This document shows positions 7,328 to 16,345 of a DNA stretch of 64,000 bases, piece by piece; the first letter of the stretch is position 1, and each line of letters starts with the position of its first letter. This stretch comes from Halalkalibacter alkalisediminis. GTDB taxonomy: Bacteria > Bacillota > Bacilli > Bacillales > Bacillaceae_D. The translations under genes and the position numbers were made by a program. The DNA is taken from NCBI RefSeq assembly GCF_028610705.1, contig NZ_JAQQWT010000007.1:62001-126000 (forward strand), written 5' to 3'. Below the pieces are notes generated by a model, which had not been told where the DNA came from, did not search any database, and was given only the letters and a program-made list of their open reading frames with translations.

Positions 7328-8470
7328 ATGAATTTTGAATGGACAAAAGAACAAAAAATAGTAAAGGAAATGGTTAGAGATTTCGCCAGAAGGGAAATTG
7401 AGCCGAACGCTGAGAGATGGGATAAAGATTCAATTTTCCCCGAAAAGGTATTTAAAAAGATGGGGGAGTTAGGTTTATTAGGTTTACCGTTTCCAGAGGA
7501 ATATGGAGGAGTTGGTGGAGATACTGTTACTTACGCAATTGCCGTTGAAGAAATTGGGCGTGCATGCGGAGGTACGGGATTAAGTTACGCTGCAGCTGTG
7601 TCACTTGGAGCAAGTCCACTTTTTTACTTTGGAACGGAACAACAAAAACAAGAATATCTCGTTCCCCTTGCAAGAGGTGAATCTTTAGGATCATTTGGTC
7701 TAACTGAACCCAATGCTGGATCTGATGCAGGAGGTACGAAAACGACGGCCATGTTAGATGGAGAGTACTACGTGATAAATGGGGAGAAATGTTGGATTAC
7801 AAACGCCGGATATGCAAAGTGTGTGATTGTTACGGCGAAAACAGGCATGGACGATAGAGGAAAAAATATCATTTCAGCATTCATCGTGCCGACTGGAACT
7901 GAGGGTTTTCAGATTCGTTGTAATTACGAAAAAATGGGTGTTCGAGCTTCCAATACATGTGAATTAGTCTTAGAAAATGTCAAGGTTCCAAAAGAAAACA
8001 TACTAGGAGATCCAACAAAAGGGTTTAAACAATTTCTTTATACGCTAGATGGAGGGAGAATCTCCATTGGTGCTTTAGGTATTGGAATTGCTCAAGCAGC
8101 TTTTGATAAAGCACTTGCTTATGCAAAAGAAAGAAAGCAATTTGGAAAAACGATTTCAAATTTCCAAGCAATCCAGTTTAAATTGGCAGATATGGCGATG
8201 GAAATTGAGTTGGCGAGAAATATGGTATTAAAAGCAGCTTGGTTAAAAGATCAAAAAAAGCCTTTTTCTAAAGAAGCTGCATTTGCAAAATTGTTTGCAT
8301 CCGAAACAGCAACAAGAGTTTGTAACCATTCTCTACAAATTCATGGTGGATATGGGTACATGAAAGAATATGGAGTTGAAAGAATGCTTCGAGATGCTAA
8401 GTTGCTTGAGATCGGAGAAGGAACTTCAGAAATTCAAAGACTCGTAATAGCTAGACAATTAGGGTGTTAA
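7328..8470 (+). CDS. yngJ: Acyl-CoA dehydrogenase (YngJ type)
   Basis: An FAD-dependent acyl-CoA dehydrogenase of 380 residues, the first gene of the operon. It probably oxidises isovaleryl-CoA or another short branched acyl-CoA. The FAD/substrate loop FGLTEPNAGSDAGG is near residues 122-135. The C-terminal motif IGEGTSEIQR carries E364 at the catalytic-base position used by short- and medium-chain enzymes. Classical isovaleryl-CoA dehydrogenases have alanine there and place their base in an earlier helix, where this protein reads LDGGRI. Context therefore supports isovaleryl-CoA more than the active site does. The start follows GAGGGGGAAGC. The downstream spacing of 16 bp indicates an operon. 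Confidence 0.88.
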   Translation: MNFEWTKEQKIVKEMVRDFARREIEPNAERWDKDSIFPEKVFKKMGELGLLGLPFPEEYGGVGGDTVTYAIAVEEIGRACGGTGLSYAAAVSLGASPLFYFGTEQQKQEYLVPLARGESLGSFGLTEPNAGSDAGGTKTTAMLDGEYYVINGEKCWITNAGYAKCVIVTAKTGMDDRGKNIISAFIVPTGTEGFQIRCNYEKMGVRASNTCELVLENVKVPKENILGDPTKGFKQFLYTLDGGRISIGALGIGIAQAAFDKALAYAKERKQFGKTISNFQAIQFKLADMAMEIELARNMVLKAAWLKDQKKPFSKEAAFAKLFASETATRVCNHSLQIHGGYGYMKEYGVERMLRDAKLLEIGEGTSEIQRLVIARQLGC

Positions 8471-8486
8471 TGAAGGCGGTGATGAG

Positions 8487-9830
8487 ATGTTTAAGCGAAT
8501 ATTAATCGCAAATCGTGGTGAAATTGCGGTCAGGGTTATCAGAACTTGTAAATCACTAGGTATTGAGACGGTTGTCGTTTATTCGGAAGCAGATCAAGAC
8601 GCACTTCATGTTAAGAAAGCGGATCATGCTTTCTTAATCGGTCCACCTAAGGTGAGTGAGAGCTATTTAAATATTGATAAAATAATTGAAGTCGCCAAAG
8701 AAAGTCAAGCTGAAGCCATTCATCCAGGCTATGGGTTGTTGTCTGAGAATCCTGAATTTGCGAGACGCTGTGCAGAAGAAAAGATAATCTTTATTGGTCC
8801 AAGTGTAGAATTGATTGAATTAATGGGAAAGAAGGTAGCCGCACGTAAAGCGATGAAAAACGCAGGGTTTCCTATAGTTCCTGGAACGGACTCCCCTGTT
8901 GCGGATGTAGAAGAAGCAATTGTAGCAGCCGGAGCGATTGGCTATCCAGTAATGTTAAAAGCATCCTCTGGTGGTGGTGGGATTGGTATGCAATTAGTCG
9001 AAAATGATGAACAATTAATAAAAGCGTTCGCCTCTAACCAAAAGCGTGCACAAATGTTTTTTGGCAATGATGAAATGTTCTTAGAAAAGTCGATTGACGA
9101 AGCGAGGCACATTGAAGTTCAAATACTAGCAGACCAATATGGTCGGGTTCTTCATCTATGGGAACGAGATTGTTCCGTCCAAAGAAGGAATCAAAAGGTA
9201 ATTGAAGAATCCCCTTCACCGTTTATTGATGAGGCATTAAGAAATGAACTGGGGAAGTTGGCAGTGACAGCCGCAAGAGCCCTTGGTTATACAAATGCAG
9301 GAACGATTGAATGTTTGGTTGACCAGGAGAAACAGATATTTTTTCTTGAAATGAACACCCGTCTTCAAGTGGAACATCCGGTTACGGAAGAGGTGACAGG
9401 ACTAGATTTGGTTGAGTGGCAAATAAGGGTTGCAGCAGGGGAAAAGCTCCAGTTCGGTCAAGAAGAGATTAAACGTGATGGTCATGCGATTGAAGCGAGA
9501 ATTTATGCAGAAGATCCGAAGACGTTTTATCCGTCACCAGGAACTATTACAAAACTAAGGAAGCCTTATGCTAGCCATATTCGTCATGAGTATGGCGTGG
9601 AAGAAGGCAGTGTTGTGACTCCTTTCTATGATCCTATGATTGCTAAACTGATTGTTAAAGGGACAACAAGACTAGAGGCAATTGGGAGAATGCAAGAAGC
9701 TTTAGCAGACTATCAAATAGAAGGAATAAAAACAAATATCCCGATGCTTCAAGAAATATTTAGGCATTCCAGTTTTAAATTGGGCGAAGTAACAACAGGG
9801 TTTGTCGGAGAACATTATAAAAAAGGATGA
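8487..9830 (+). CDS. yngH: Biotin carboxylase subunit of an acyl-CoA (methylcrotonyl-CoA type) carboxylase
   Basis: A 447-residue ATP-grasp enzyme that carboxylates biotin with ATP and bicarbonate. Features in order: N-terminal IANRGEIAVRV (7-17), glycine-rich ATP loop SSGGGGIGMQ (160-169), metal and catalytic EMNTRLQVEHPVTE from E288, and a C-terminal biotin-carboxylase domain. Its partners are adjacent: a separate biotin carrier (overlapping its stop) and the carboxyltransferase at 11.8-13.3 kb. Being inside a leucine-degradation operon makes methylcrotonyl-CoA the likely substrate. This would be a second biotin carboxylase beside the fatty-acid AccC, which is expected elsewhere. Confidence 0.88.
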   Translation: MFKRILIANRGEIAVRVIRTCKSLGIETVVVYSEADQDALHVKKADHAFLIGPPKVSESYLNIDKIIEVAKESQAEAIHPGYGLLSENPEFARRCAEEKIIFIGPSVELIELMGKKVAARKAMKNAGFPIVPGTDSPVADVEEAIVAAGAIGYPVMLKASSGGGGIGMQLVENDEQLIKAFASNQKRAQMFFGNDEMFLEKSIDEARHIEVQILADQYGRVLHLWERDCSVQRRNQKVIEESPSPFIDEALRNELGKLAVTAARALGYTNAGTIECLVDQEKQIFFLEMNTRLQVEHPVTEEVTGLDLVEWQIRVAAGEKLQFGQEEIKRDGHAIEARIYAEDPKTFYPSPGTITKLRKPYASHIRHEYGVEEGSVVTPFYDPMIAKLIVKGTTRLEAIGRMQEALADYQIEGIKTNIPMLQEIFRHSSFKLGEVTTGFVGEHYKKG

Positions 9831-9835
9831 TGGAA

Positions 9836-10051
9836 ATGAATGTAATTAAAACAATGATGGCAGGTAATATATGGAAAATACTTGTAGCAGAAGGGGATAA
9901 AATTTCAGCTGGGCAAGAAGTGGCAATATTAGAATCAATGAAAATGGAAATCCCTGTAGAAGCTCTACAAAGTGGTATAGTTAAGGCCCTCAAAAAAGCA
10001 GAGGGAGATTTTATCGACGAGGATGAAGTCTTGATTGAACTTGAGAGCTAA
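9836..10051 (+). CDS. yngHB: Free-standing biotin/lipoyl attachment protein
   Basis: A 71-residue carrier consisting of little more than one biotinyl domain. The modified lysine is K36 in ESMKMEIPV. The Pro/Ala-rich N-terminal half of ordinary AccB is missing, as in B. subtilis YngHB. It shuttles carboxybiotin between the carboxylase encoded just before it and the carboxyltransferase downstream. I chose ATG 9836 because AAAAGG at 9821-9826 is 9 nt before it. Two nearer ATGs (9827, 9830) sit almost on the ribosome site and would add three residues. Confidence 0.87.
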   Translation: MNVIKTMMAGNIWKILVAEGDKISAGQEVAILESMKMEIPVEALQSGIVKALKKAEGDFIDEDEVLIELES

Positions 10052-10066
10052 GTGAGGAGGGAGGCA

Positions 10067-11002
10067 TTGACGAATCTTTCAGTAAGAATTAGAGAGGTAG
10101 GACCTAGAGACGGATTACAAAATGAAAAAAAGTGGATTGAGACGCAAGATAAGGTTGACTGGATTGACCAACTAGCAGAAACTGGACTTTCTTATATTGA
10201 ATTGACTTCGTTTGTGCATCCGAAATGGATTCCTGCTTTGTCTGATGCGAGTGAAGTAGTCAAGGGAGTGAAAAAAAACAAAAATGTGATTTTTGGAGCT
10301 CTAGTTCCAAATGAACGAGGATTGGATCGAGCATTAGAAGTAGGGATTGATGAGATTGCTGTATTTTTATCGGCAAGTGAGACGCACAATCGAAAAAATA
10401 TAAATAAATCGATTGATGAGACTTTTTTGGTGCTTAAACCAGTAATTGAACGTGCAAAAAAATCAAACAAACCAATTAGAGGCTACGTATCTACGGTTTT
10501 TGGATGTCCATATGAAGGAGACGTGGATGTCAATCAAACTAGGAAAATTGCTTACCAGTTAATGGAGGCGGGTGTAGAAGAAATTTCTTTTGGAGACACG
10601 ATTGGGGTTGCGACACCCAATCAGATAGAAGATGTCATCCAAGCCATTTCAAAAGAAGTATCGTTAGAGAAAATGGCCCTTCATCCCCATGATACAAGGG
10701 GAACAGCTTTAGCGAATGTGTTTGCGGCCTATCAGTTAGGGGTCCGAGCATTTGATGGCTCTGTCGCTGGACTTGGCGGATGCCCCTATGCTCCTGGGGC
10801 CTCGGGGAATGTCGCAACTGAGGATCTGATTTATCTTCTTGAAGGATTAGGTGCAAAGACGGGAGTTGACCTTGAGAAATTATTGGAAAGTGCGAAATGG
10901 ATTCAAAGAAAGTTAGGAAGAAACCTTCCTAGCCATCATTTGCAACTGGCAATGGCTCAAGATCATAGGGAGGGTTTTGTCGATGAAAACACTGCTTATT
11001 GA
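10067..11002 (+). CDS. yngG: Hydroxymethylglutaryl-CoA lyase
   Basis: A TIM-barrel lyase of the HMGL family splitting HMG-CoA to acetoacetate and acetyl-CoA, the last step of leucine breakdown. Motifs include REVGPRDGLQNE near the N-terminus (metal and catalytic arginine/aspartate), the metal-binding HPHDTRG, and GGCPYAPGASGN near the C-terminus with the catalytic-loop cysteine. The start is TTG 10067 with AGGAGGGAGG ending 2 nt before it; a GTG at 10052 would lie inside that ribosome site. It gives 311 residues. It overlaps the next gene by 20 bp. Confidence 0.9.
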   Translation: MTNLSVRIREVGPRDGLQNEKKWIETQDKVDWIDQLAETGLSYIELTSFVHPKWIPALSDASEVVKGVKKNKNVIFGALVPNERGLDRALEVGIDEIAVFLSASETHNRKNINKSIDETFLVLKPVIERAKKSNKPIRGYVSTVFGCPYEGDVDVNQTRKIAYQLMEAGVEEISFGDTIGVATPNQIEDVIQAISKEVSLEKMALHPHDTRGTALANVFAAYQLGVRAFDGSVAGLGGCPYAPGASGNVATEDLIYLLEGLGAKTGVDLEKLLESAKWIQRKLGRNLPSHHLQLAMAQDHREGFVDENTAY

Positions 11003-11762
11003 GGAGAAACCAAACGGCATCGTCATTGCAACACTAAATCGACCAGAGAAAGCAAATGCTCTTTCTATCCAATTGCTGCGAGAATTAAATGATTTTTTGT
11101 CAAGTATTGAAAATGATTCATCGATTAGAGTAGTTATTTTTACGGGTGCACATACACGCGTATTTTGTGCAGGAGCAGATTTGAAGGAACGAAAGGGAAT
11201 GAATGATCAAGAAGTACGTTTCTCGGTTCAGAAAATTAAAATGACCATCAACCGAATTGCGGCATTAAAGCAACCTACACTCGCAGCGATGAATGGAACT
11301 GCCCTCGGAGGGGGACTAGAATTGGCTTTGGCTTGTGACATCCGGATTGCCAGTTTACTTGGTCAATATGGATTAACAGAAACATCTCTTGCCATTATAC
11401 CAGGAGCAGGGGGAACTCAAAGGTTATCCCGCTTGATTGGTACAGGTAAAGCGAAAGAAATGATTTTCACGTCTACCAAAATAACGGGTGCAGAAGCGAA
11501 AGAGGTAGGATTAGTTGAGCACGTAGAAAAGCAGGAAGAAGTCATTAGTAAAGCATTAAAAATAGCTCATTTAATTGCTGAAAATGGGCCTATAGCAGTT
11601 CGACAAGCCAAAAGAGCCATTAATTTAGGAATTGAAGTAGATTTAAATACATCCTTGACGATTGAGACCAATGCGTACGAAAAAACAATTGTAACAGAAG
11701 ATCGGCTAGAGGGACTGCTAGCTTTTGAACAAAAACGAAAACCTCATTACAAAGGGCAGTAG
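10983..11762 (+). CDS. yngF: Enoyl-CoA hydratase/isomerase family, probable methylglutaconyl-CoA hydratase
   Basis: A 259-residue crotonase-fold enzyme. Oxyanion-hole segments are FCAGADLKERKG and NGTALGGGLELALACD. The second active-site segment IIPGAGGTQRL has a glutamate shortly before it in LTETSLAI. Between the carboxylase and HMG-CoA lyase genes, hydration of methylglutaconyl-CoA to HMG-CoA is the sensible role. Start ATG 10983 lies 8 nt after GGGAGGG and overlaps the yngG end, suggesting translational coupling. An in-frame TTG at 10977 is less likely. Confidence 0.88.
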   Translation: MKTLLIEEKPNGIVIATLNRPEKANALSIQLLRELNDFLSSIENDSSIRVVIFTGAHTRVFCAGADLKERKGMNDQEVRFSVQKIKMTINRIAALKQPTLAAMNGTALGGGLELALACDIRIASLLGQYGLTETSLAIIPGAGGTQRLSRLIGTGKAKEMIFTSTKITGAEAKEVGLVEHVEKQEEVISKALKIAHLIAENGPIAVRQAKRAINLGIEVDLNTSLTIETNAYEKTIVTEDRLEGLLAFEQKRKPHYKGQ

Positions 11763-11776
11763 GAGGGACTAGGGAT

Positions 11777-13306
11777 ATGAATGCTAAGAAATCATATAAA
11801 GATTACGTCGATCAAATTACTAAAGGGGGATCGACTAAATACCATAAAATGAACAATGAAAAAGGGAAACTGTTTGTCCGTGAGCGCCTCAAGCTTTTAT
11901 TTGACGTGGAAACTGAGTTAGAAGATGGTTTCTTTGCTAATGCTATGGCAGAAGGATTGCCAGCTGATGGAGTTGTCACGGGAATGGGTACGATTAATGG
12001 TCAAACGGTTTGTGTAATGGCCAATGATTCTACTGTGAAAGCGGGTTCTTGGGGAGCTAGAACGGTTGAGAAAATAATCAGGATTCAAGAGACTGCAGAG
12101 AAGCTCCATGTTCCCATGCTTTACTTAGTTGACTCTGCTGGAGCTAGGATCACAGATCAAGTAGAAATGTTCCCAGGCAGAAGAGGAGCAGGTCGGATAT
12201 TTTATAATCAAGTAAAGTTATCCGGTCGAATTCCACAGTTATGCCTTTTATTTGGTCCATCTGCAGCGGGTGGAGCTTACATTCCAGCTTTTTGTGATAC
12301 GGTCATAATGGTTGATGGGAATGCTTCTATGTACTTAGGTTCTCCAAGAATGGCTGAGATGGTCATCGGAGAAAAAGTCTCTCTCGAAGAAATGGGAGGG
12401 GCACGTATGCATTGTTCCGTTTCGGGCTGTGGAGATATTCTTGCAGCTTCAGAAGAAGAAGCCATTTCACTTGCACGCAAGTACCTTAATTATTTTCCCG
12501 CGAGTTATAAAGAAAAACCAAAAACTTCTGAGTTCAAAGCCGTAAAAGAATTTGAACAATCAATTGAAGAGTTAATTCCATCGAACCAAAATGCACCATT
12601 TAACATGTATGACCTTATCGAGCGTTTAATTGATGATGAATCGTTTTTTGAAATAAAGAAACTATTTGCTCCTGAGTTAATTACAGGGTTTGCTCGATTG
12701 AATGGGCAAGTAGTTGGAATTATTGCAAATCAACCGAAAGCGAAAGGTGGAGTTTTATTTCCTGATTCAGCTGATAAAGCCGCCAAATTTATCACTCTTT
12801 GCGATGCCTATCACATTCCACTCTTATTTTTAGCAGATATCCCTGGTTTTATGATTGGAACGAAGGTGGAGAGAGCTGGCATCATTCGCCATGGGGCTAA
12901 AATGATTGCAGCAATGTCCGAAGCAACGGTGCCAAAAATTTCTGTCATTGTGAGAAAGGCTTATGGCGCTGGTTTGTATGCCATGGCAGGACCCGCGTTT
13001 GAACCAGATTGTTGCCTAGCCCTGCCTCAAGCGCAAATTGCGGTAATGGGACCAGAAGCAGCAGTCAATGCTGTATATGCCAACAAAATTGCTGAACTTC
13101 CTGAAGAGGAACGAATGACCTTTATTCAATCCAAAAGAGAGGAATACAAAGAAAATATTGATGTGTATCGACTAGCATCTGAAATGGTGATCGATGGTAT
13201 TGTTGAGGGCAATGCGTTGCGCGTAGAATTAGTGAAACGTTTTAAAGCTTATGGATCAAAGGAAATTCAATTTACGGAGCGGAAACATCCAGTTTATCCT
13301 GTCTGA
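11777..13306 (+). CDS. yngE: Acyl-CoA carboxylase carboxyltransferase subunit (methylcrotonyl-CoA carboxylase beta type)
   Basis: A 509-residue carboxyltransferase with two crotonase-like halves. The N-terminal acyl-CoA-binding half includes SAAGGAYIPAFCD, and the C-terminal biotin-binding half includes IPGFMIGTKVERAGI and KAYGAGLYAM. It transfers CO2 from biotin (on the 71-residue carrier) to an acyl-CoA. Sequence alone does not separate methylcrotonyl- from propionyl-CoA substrates; the neighbouring hydratase and lyase favour methylcrotonyl-CoA. AGGAGGG precedes it after a 14-bp gap, so it is in the same operon. Confidence 0.88.
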   Translation: MNAKKSYKDYVDQITKGGSTKYHKMNNEKGKLFVRERLKLLFDVETELEDGFFANAMAEGLPADGVVTGMGTINGQTVCVMANDSTVKAGSWGARTVEKIIRIQETAEKLHVPMLYLVDSAGARITDQVEMFPGRRGAGRIFYNQVKLSGRIPQLCLLFGPSAAGGAYIPAFCDTVIMVDGNASMYLGSPRMAEMVIGEKVSLEEMGGARMHCSVSGCGDILAASEEEAISLARKYLNYFPASYKEKPKTSEFKAVKEFEQSIEELIPSNQNAPFNMYDLIERLIDDESFFEIKKLFAPELITGFARLNGQVVGIIANQPKAKGGVLFPDSADKAAKFITLCDAYHIPLLFLADIPGFMIGTKVERAGIIRHGAKMIAAMSEATVPKISVIVRKAYGAGLYAMAGPAFEPDCCLALPQAQIAVMGPEAAVNAVYANKIAELPEEERMTFIQSKREEYKENIDVYRLASEMVIDGIVEGNALRVELVKRFKAYGSKEIQFTERKHPVYPV

Positions 13307-13327
13307 TGTTGGAGAGGAGCTTTGAAT

Positions 13328-15262
13328 ATGACTGAAAGATACTGGATCCCTTCTAATGATTTTATTGAACGCACAAGATTATTTAAATGGATGCAAAAGC
13401 TTGGGTTTAATGATTATGATTCGTTTTATCGGAGATCGATAGATGAACCAGCTTGGTTTTGGAGAGAAGTAGAAAAGGAACTGGAGATTCCATGGTATCA
13501 GGCTTACAGTCAAGTGATTGACGAATCAAGAGGAATTGAGTGGACGAAGTGGTTTGTGGATGGGAAACTAAATGCAATGGACTTGTCGATAAATAAGTGG
13601 GCAAAACATCCTACAATGAAGGAAAAAGAAGCCCTAGTGTGGGAAGGGGAAGACGGAGAGGGTAAGCGTTATACCTTTAAAGAACTCTCAGGTGAGATCC
13701 AAAAAGTTGCTTTTGGGCTTAAACGTTTAAATTTAAAACGTGGAGATGTAGTAGCCATTTATATGCCCATGTTGCCAGAAACTGTGATAGCGATGATGGC
13801 AGTTTCTCAAATTGGGGCCATCTTTACTCCTATTTTTTCTGGATACGGAATGGAAGCGATCGCAACGCGTATTGCTGCATCAAAAGCAAAGCTTGTTATT
13901 ACAGCCGATGGATTTAAAAGAAAAGGGAATTCGGTTTTAATGAAAGAGGAGTTAGATCATGCACTGGTGTCTTGTCCTCTAGTAGAACGTGTGGTTGTGG
14001 TTGGTCGATTAGGGCTTCCAAGAAAAGAAGAAAAGAGAGAATATAAATGGGAGGACCTTTATTCAGTAGATCCCACTCTTTCACCAGAAATGATGCAGAG
14101 TGAGGACCCATTAATGTTGATTTATACTTCAGGTACTACGGGCCAACCAAAAGGAACTGTGCATTCCCATTCAGGATTTCCAATTAAAGCAGCTTTTGAT
14201 GCAGGGATTGGGATGGACCTTAGGCAAGAGGACACGTTGTTTTGGTACACTGATATGGGGTGGATGATGGGGCCATTTTTAGTATATGGAGGTTTAATAA
14301 ATGGAGCCACTATTGTTTTATATGAAGGGAGCCCAGACTTTCCTAAGCCAGATCGATTATGGACATTGGTCTCACGTTATCAAGTCACCCATCTAGGAAT
14401 TTCGCCCACTCTAATTAGGACACTGATGAAATACGGAGAAAAAGGACTGCCAGCTAATGAGCTTCCGAGCTTACGTGTAATTGCATCAACAGGAGAACCT
14501 TGGAATGATGATTCATGGTTATGGCTTTTTACAGAGGTCGGTAAAAAAAGAGTCCCAATCTTTAATTATTCTGGTGGAACAGAAATCGCTGGTGGAATTC
14601 TAGGGAATATTTTGCTTCGTCCTATTACGCCAAGTACCTTTAACGCAGCTCTACCTGGTATGGCAGCTTACGTATACGATGACGCTGGTAAGCCAGTACA
14701 AAATAAGGTAGGAGAACTTGTATTAACGAGGCCATGGGTGGGAATGACTAATGGTTTTTGGGAACAGCCAAAACGCTATATTGAAACATATTGGTCAAGA
14801 TGGCCATCCACCTGGGTACATGGAGATTGGGTCATTGTTGATGAAAGCGGTTATTTTAAAATAACAGGTCGTTCGGATGACATCATTAATATGGCAGGAA
14901 AGAGAATGGGCCCAAGTGAAATGGAAACGGTGTTAGCTAGTCATGACCTTGTGCATGAAGCTGGGGTCATTGGAGTACCGGATGTACAAAAGGGAGACGC
15001 GGCTGTATGTTTTGTTGTTTTACAAAAGAAGATTCATGAAACAATTGAATTGGAACAGACACTTCTTGAATATGTGGGATCTAAAATGGGGAAAGCACTC
15101 AAACCAAAGAAAATTCACTTTATAAGGGAACTTCCTAAGACCAAAAACGGGAAGGTCATGAGACGAATGTTAAAAAATGCTTACTTACACTATCCATTAG
15201 GAGATGTGTCTGCAATAGAAAACAAAACGATTCTTAATAAAATAGCTGAGTTAAAAGAATGA
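13328..15262 (+). CDS. AMP-forming acyl-CoA ligase (acetyl/acetoacetyl-CoA synthetase-like)
   Basis: A 644-residue adenylate-forming enzyme closing the operon. The phosphate-binding loop YTSGTTGQPKGT, the later GEPWNDDSW, and the C-terminal KTKNGKVMRR (with the catalytic lysine) are all present. It is about 100 residues longer than B. subtilis YngI and has an N-terminal cap like acetyl- and acetoacetyl-CoA synthetases. It could reactivate acetoacetate released by the lyase or load a short acid; context does not decide. The start is ATG 13328, 8 nt after GGAGAGGAG; TTG 13322 is too close to that site. Confidence 0.82.
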   Translation: MTERYWIPSNDFIERTRLFKWMQKLGFNDYDSFYRRSIDEPAWFWREVEKELEIPWYQAYSQVIDESRGIEWTKWFVDGKLNAMDLSINKWAKHPTMKEKEALVWEGEDGEGKRYTFKELSGEIQKVAFGLKRLNLKRGDVVAIYMPMLPETVIAMMAVSQIGAIFTPIFSGYGMEAIATRIAASKAKLVITADGFKRKGNSVLMKEELDHALVSCPLVERVVVVGRLGLPRKEEKREYKWEDLYSVDPTLSPEMMQSEDPLMLIYTSGTTGQPKGTVHSHSGFPIKAAFDAGIGMDLRQEDTLFWYTDMGWMMGPFLVYGGLINGATIVLYEGSPDFPKPDRLWTLVSRYQVTHLGISPTLIRTLMKYGEKGLPANELPSLRVIASTGEPWNDDSWLWLFTEVGKKRVPIFNYSGGTEIAGGILGNILLRPITPSTFNAALPGMAAYVYDDAGKPVQNKVGELVLTRPWVGMTNGFWEQPKRYIETYWSRWPSTWVHGDWVIVDESGYFKITGRSDDIINMAGKRMGPSEMETVLASHDLVHEAGVIGVPDVQKGDAAVCFVVLQKKIHETIELEQTLLEYVGSKMGKALKPKKIHFIRELPKTKNGKVMRRMLKNAYLHYPLGDVSAIENKTILNKIAELKE

Positions 15263-15289
15263 AGCAAGATGATAACGCTAATTTAGAGA

Positions 15290-15336
15290 GGCTACTAATA
15301 AAGGTGAAAATCAACCTTTTTCAGTAGTCTTTATAA
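15290..15336 (+). terminator. Intrinsic terminator of the leucine-degradation operon
   Basis: GGCTACT 15290-15296 pairs with AGTAGTC near 15323-15329, and inside it AAAGGT pairs with ACCTTT around the loop GAAAATCA. T-rich DNA follows. Its inner part resembles the hairpins at 28.3-28.7 kb. Confidence 0.65.
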
Positions 15337-15461
15337 TGTTTTTGACCCATTGTAAAGGCAACTAAAAGACATTCTTGGTAATTACCATAAATTATCAATA
15401 ATATTTTCACATAACATTCAACAAAAAAACCACACTATAAGTACACAAGGAGGTGAGACAC

Positions 15462-15668
15462 ATGGCAAGTAACAACAACAGTTCGAACCAATTGTTAGTA
15501 CCTGGAGTACAACAAGCACTTGACCAAATGAAGTATGAAATCGCTTCTGAGTTTGGTGTTAACCTTGGAGCAGACACTACAGCTCGTGCTAACGGATCTG
15601 TAGGTGGAGAGATCACTAAGCGCCTAGTTCAAATGGCTGAACAACAAATGGGCGGAACACAACAATAA
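15462..15668 (+). CDS. Alpha/beta-type small acid-soluble spore protein
   Basis: A 68-residue DNA-binding protein that coats and protects spore DNA. Two family blocks are clear: [11 protein letters not shown] (with the GPR protease cleavage site EIASEF) and [21 protein letters not shown]. The start is ATG 15462 after a near-perfect AAGGAGGTGA at 15447-15456; the in-frame GTG 15453 is inside that site. In B. subtilis an sspB gene lies in the same area, before yheE. Forespore-specific sigma-G expression is expected, though I could not fix the promoter boxes. Confidence 0.95.
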   Translation: MASNNNSSNQLLVPGVQQALDQMKYEIASEFGVNLGADTTARANGSVGGEITKRLVQMAEQQMGGTQQ

Positions 15669-15686
15669 TTTTATATCATGGCTTTA

Positions 15687-15716
15687 AGGGGTGAGTTCGC
15701 TCACCCCTTATTTTTC
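15687..15716 (+). terminator. Intrinsic terminator after the spore protein gene
   Basis: A perfect 10-bp stem, AAGGGGTGAG 15687-15696 with CTCACCCCTT 15701-15710, has a TTCG loop and ends in a T run. Confidence 0.92.
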
Positions 15717-15786
15717 TGCAACTTTAAGGAGAATATTCCAATACGGATAAAGAAGAGTGAATCTTAAAGAACAAGGAGTAAGGAAC

Positions 15787-16032
15787 ATGGGAATGTGTCC
15801 AATTTGCAATGGATTAAATTCACTACAACTCACATGTGACATTTGTCAAAAAGAGCAAATCGATTATGGAAGAGTTATGGACTACTATGGAAAATACGAA
15901 GCGTATATGCCTATTGACTTAAATAAAATGAATAATGGAATTGCAAATGATGAAAGAGATGAGCTTTGTCCACACTATATCATTTGTAGCCAGTGTGGAA
16001 AGACGTCCGTCTACTTAGTAAAAGAGCAATAG
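15787..16032 (+). CDS. Small zinc-binding protein of unknown function
   Basis: An 81-residue soluble protein with paired cysteines: CPIC at C4/C7, CDIC at C17/C20, and C61-x-H63 with C67/C70 in CPHYIICSQC. They suggest one or two zinc knuckles. Between them is a conserved-looking DYYGKYEAYMPID. I recognise the type from other Bacillus genomes but not a function. ATG 15787 lies 8 nt after AAGGAG; the upstream in-frame GTG 15757 has no ribosome site. It follows the spore-protein terminator, so it has its own transcript. Confidence 0.7.
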   Translation: MGMCPICNGLNSLQLTCDICQKEQIDYGRVMDYYGKYEAYMPIDLNKMNNGIANDERDELCPHYIICSQCGKTSVYLVKEQ

Positions 16033-16078
16033 AATGTTGTATAAAATGTGCCGCAAGGTCTTTCCTTGAGGAACAAAA

Positions 16079-16104
16079 GGGATGGTGACTTTAGCCACCA
16101 TCCC
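16079..16104 (-). terminator. Hairpin terminator at the 3' end of the 56-residue gene
   Basis: A 9-bp stem, GGGATGGTG 16079-16087 with CACCATCCC 16096-16104, has A-rich DNA on one side and T-rich DNA on the other. It separates two converging small genes. Confidence 0.65.
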
Positions 16105-16120
16105 ACTGTTCGTTTTTATA

Positions 16121-16291
16121 TTACGTTCTAGGAGGATCTTCTTGTTCAAGGTCTCCTCTAGACTCTTCAATTAGTCCTGATTGATGCCCGTGTACGGTAC
16201 CGCCGCCAAGTCCCTCATTAATCATCCGATCTACGTCTACAAATTTCTTATCGCGACCTTCATATTCAGATCCTTTTTCTTTATTTGTCAT
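16121..16291 (-). CDS. Small hydrophilic protein, 56 residues, unknown function
   Basis: The frame opens at ATG 16291, preceded at ideal distance by AAAGGAGTGA, and stops at TAA 16121. The product is highly charged, with a central RMINEGLGGGTVHGHQSG and an acidic tail ending EQEDPPRT. It has no membrane segment, signal peptide or cysteine. I do not recognise the family. The strong ribosome site, the adjacent terminator and a compact soluble composition argue that it is real. Confidence 0.7.
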   Translation of the reverse strand: MTNKEKGSEYEGRDKKFVDVDRMINEGLGGGTVHGHQSGLIEESRGDLEQEDPPRT

Positions 16292-16345
16292 AAAATCACT
16301 CCTTTCTCATTAGAGTGGTTTTAGTTTGTTACAATTATGCATAAA

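Noticed and set aside
12277-12480. Several frames of 60-75 codons antisense to the leucine-degradation genes.
   Set aside because: They are shadows of strongly conserved coding sequence on the plus strand.
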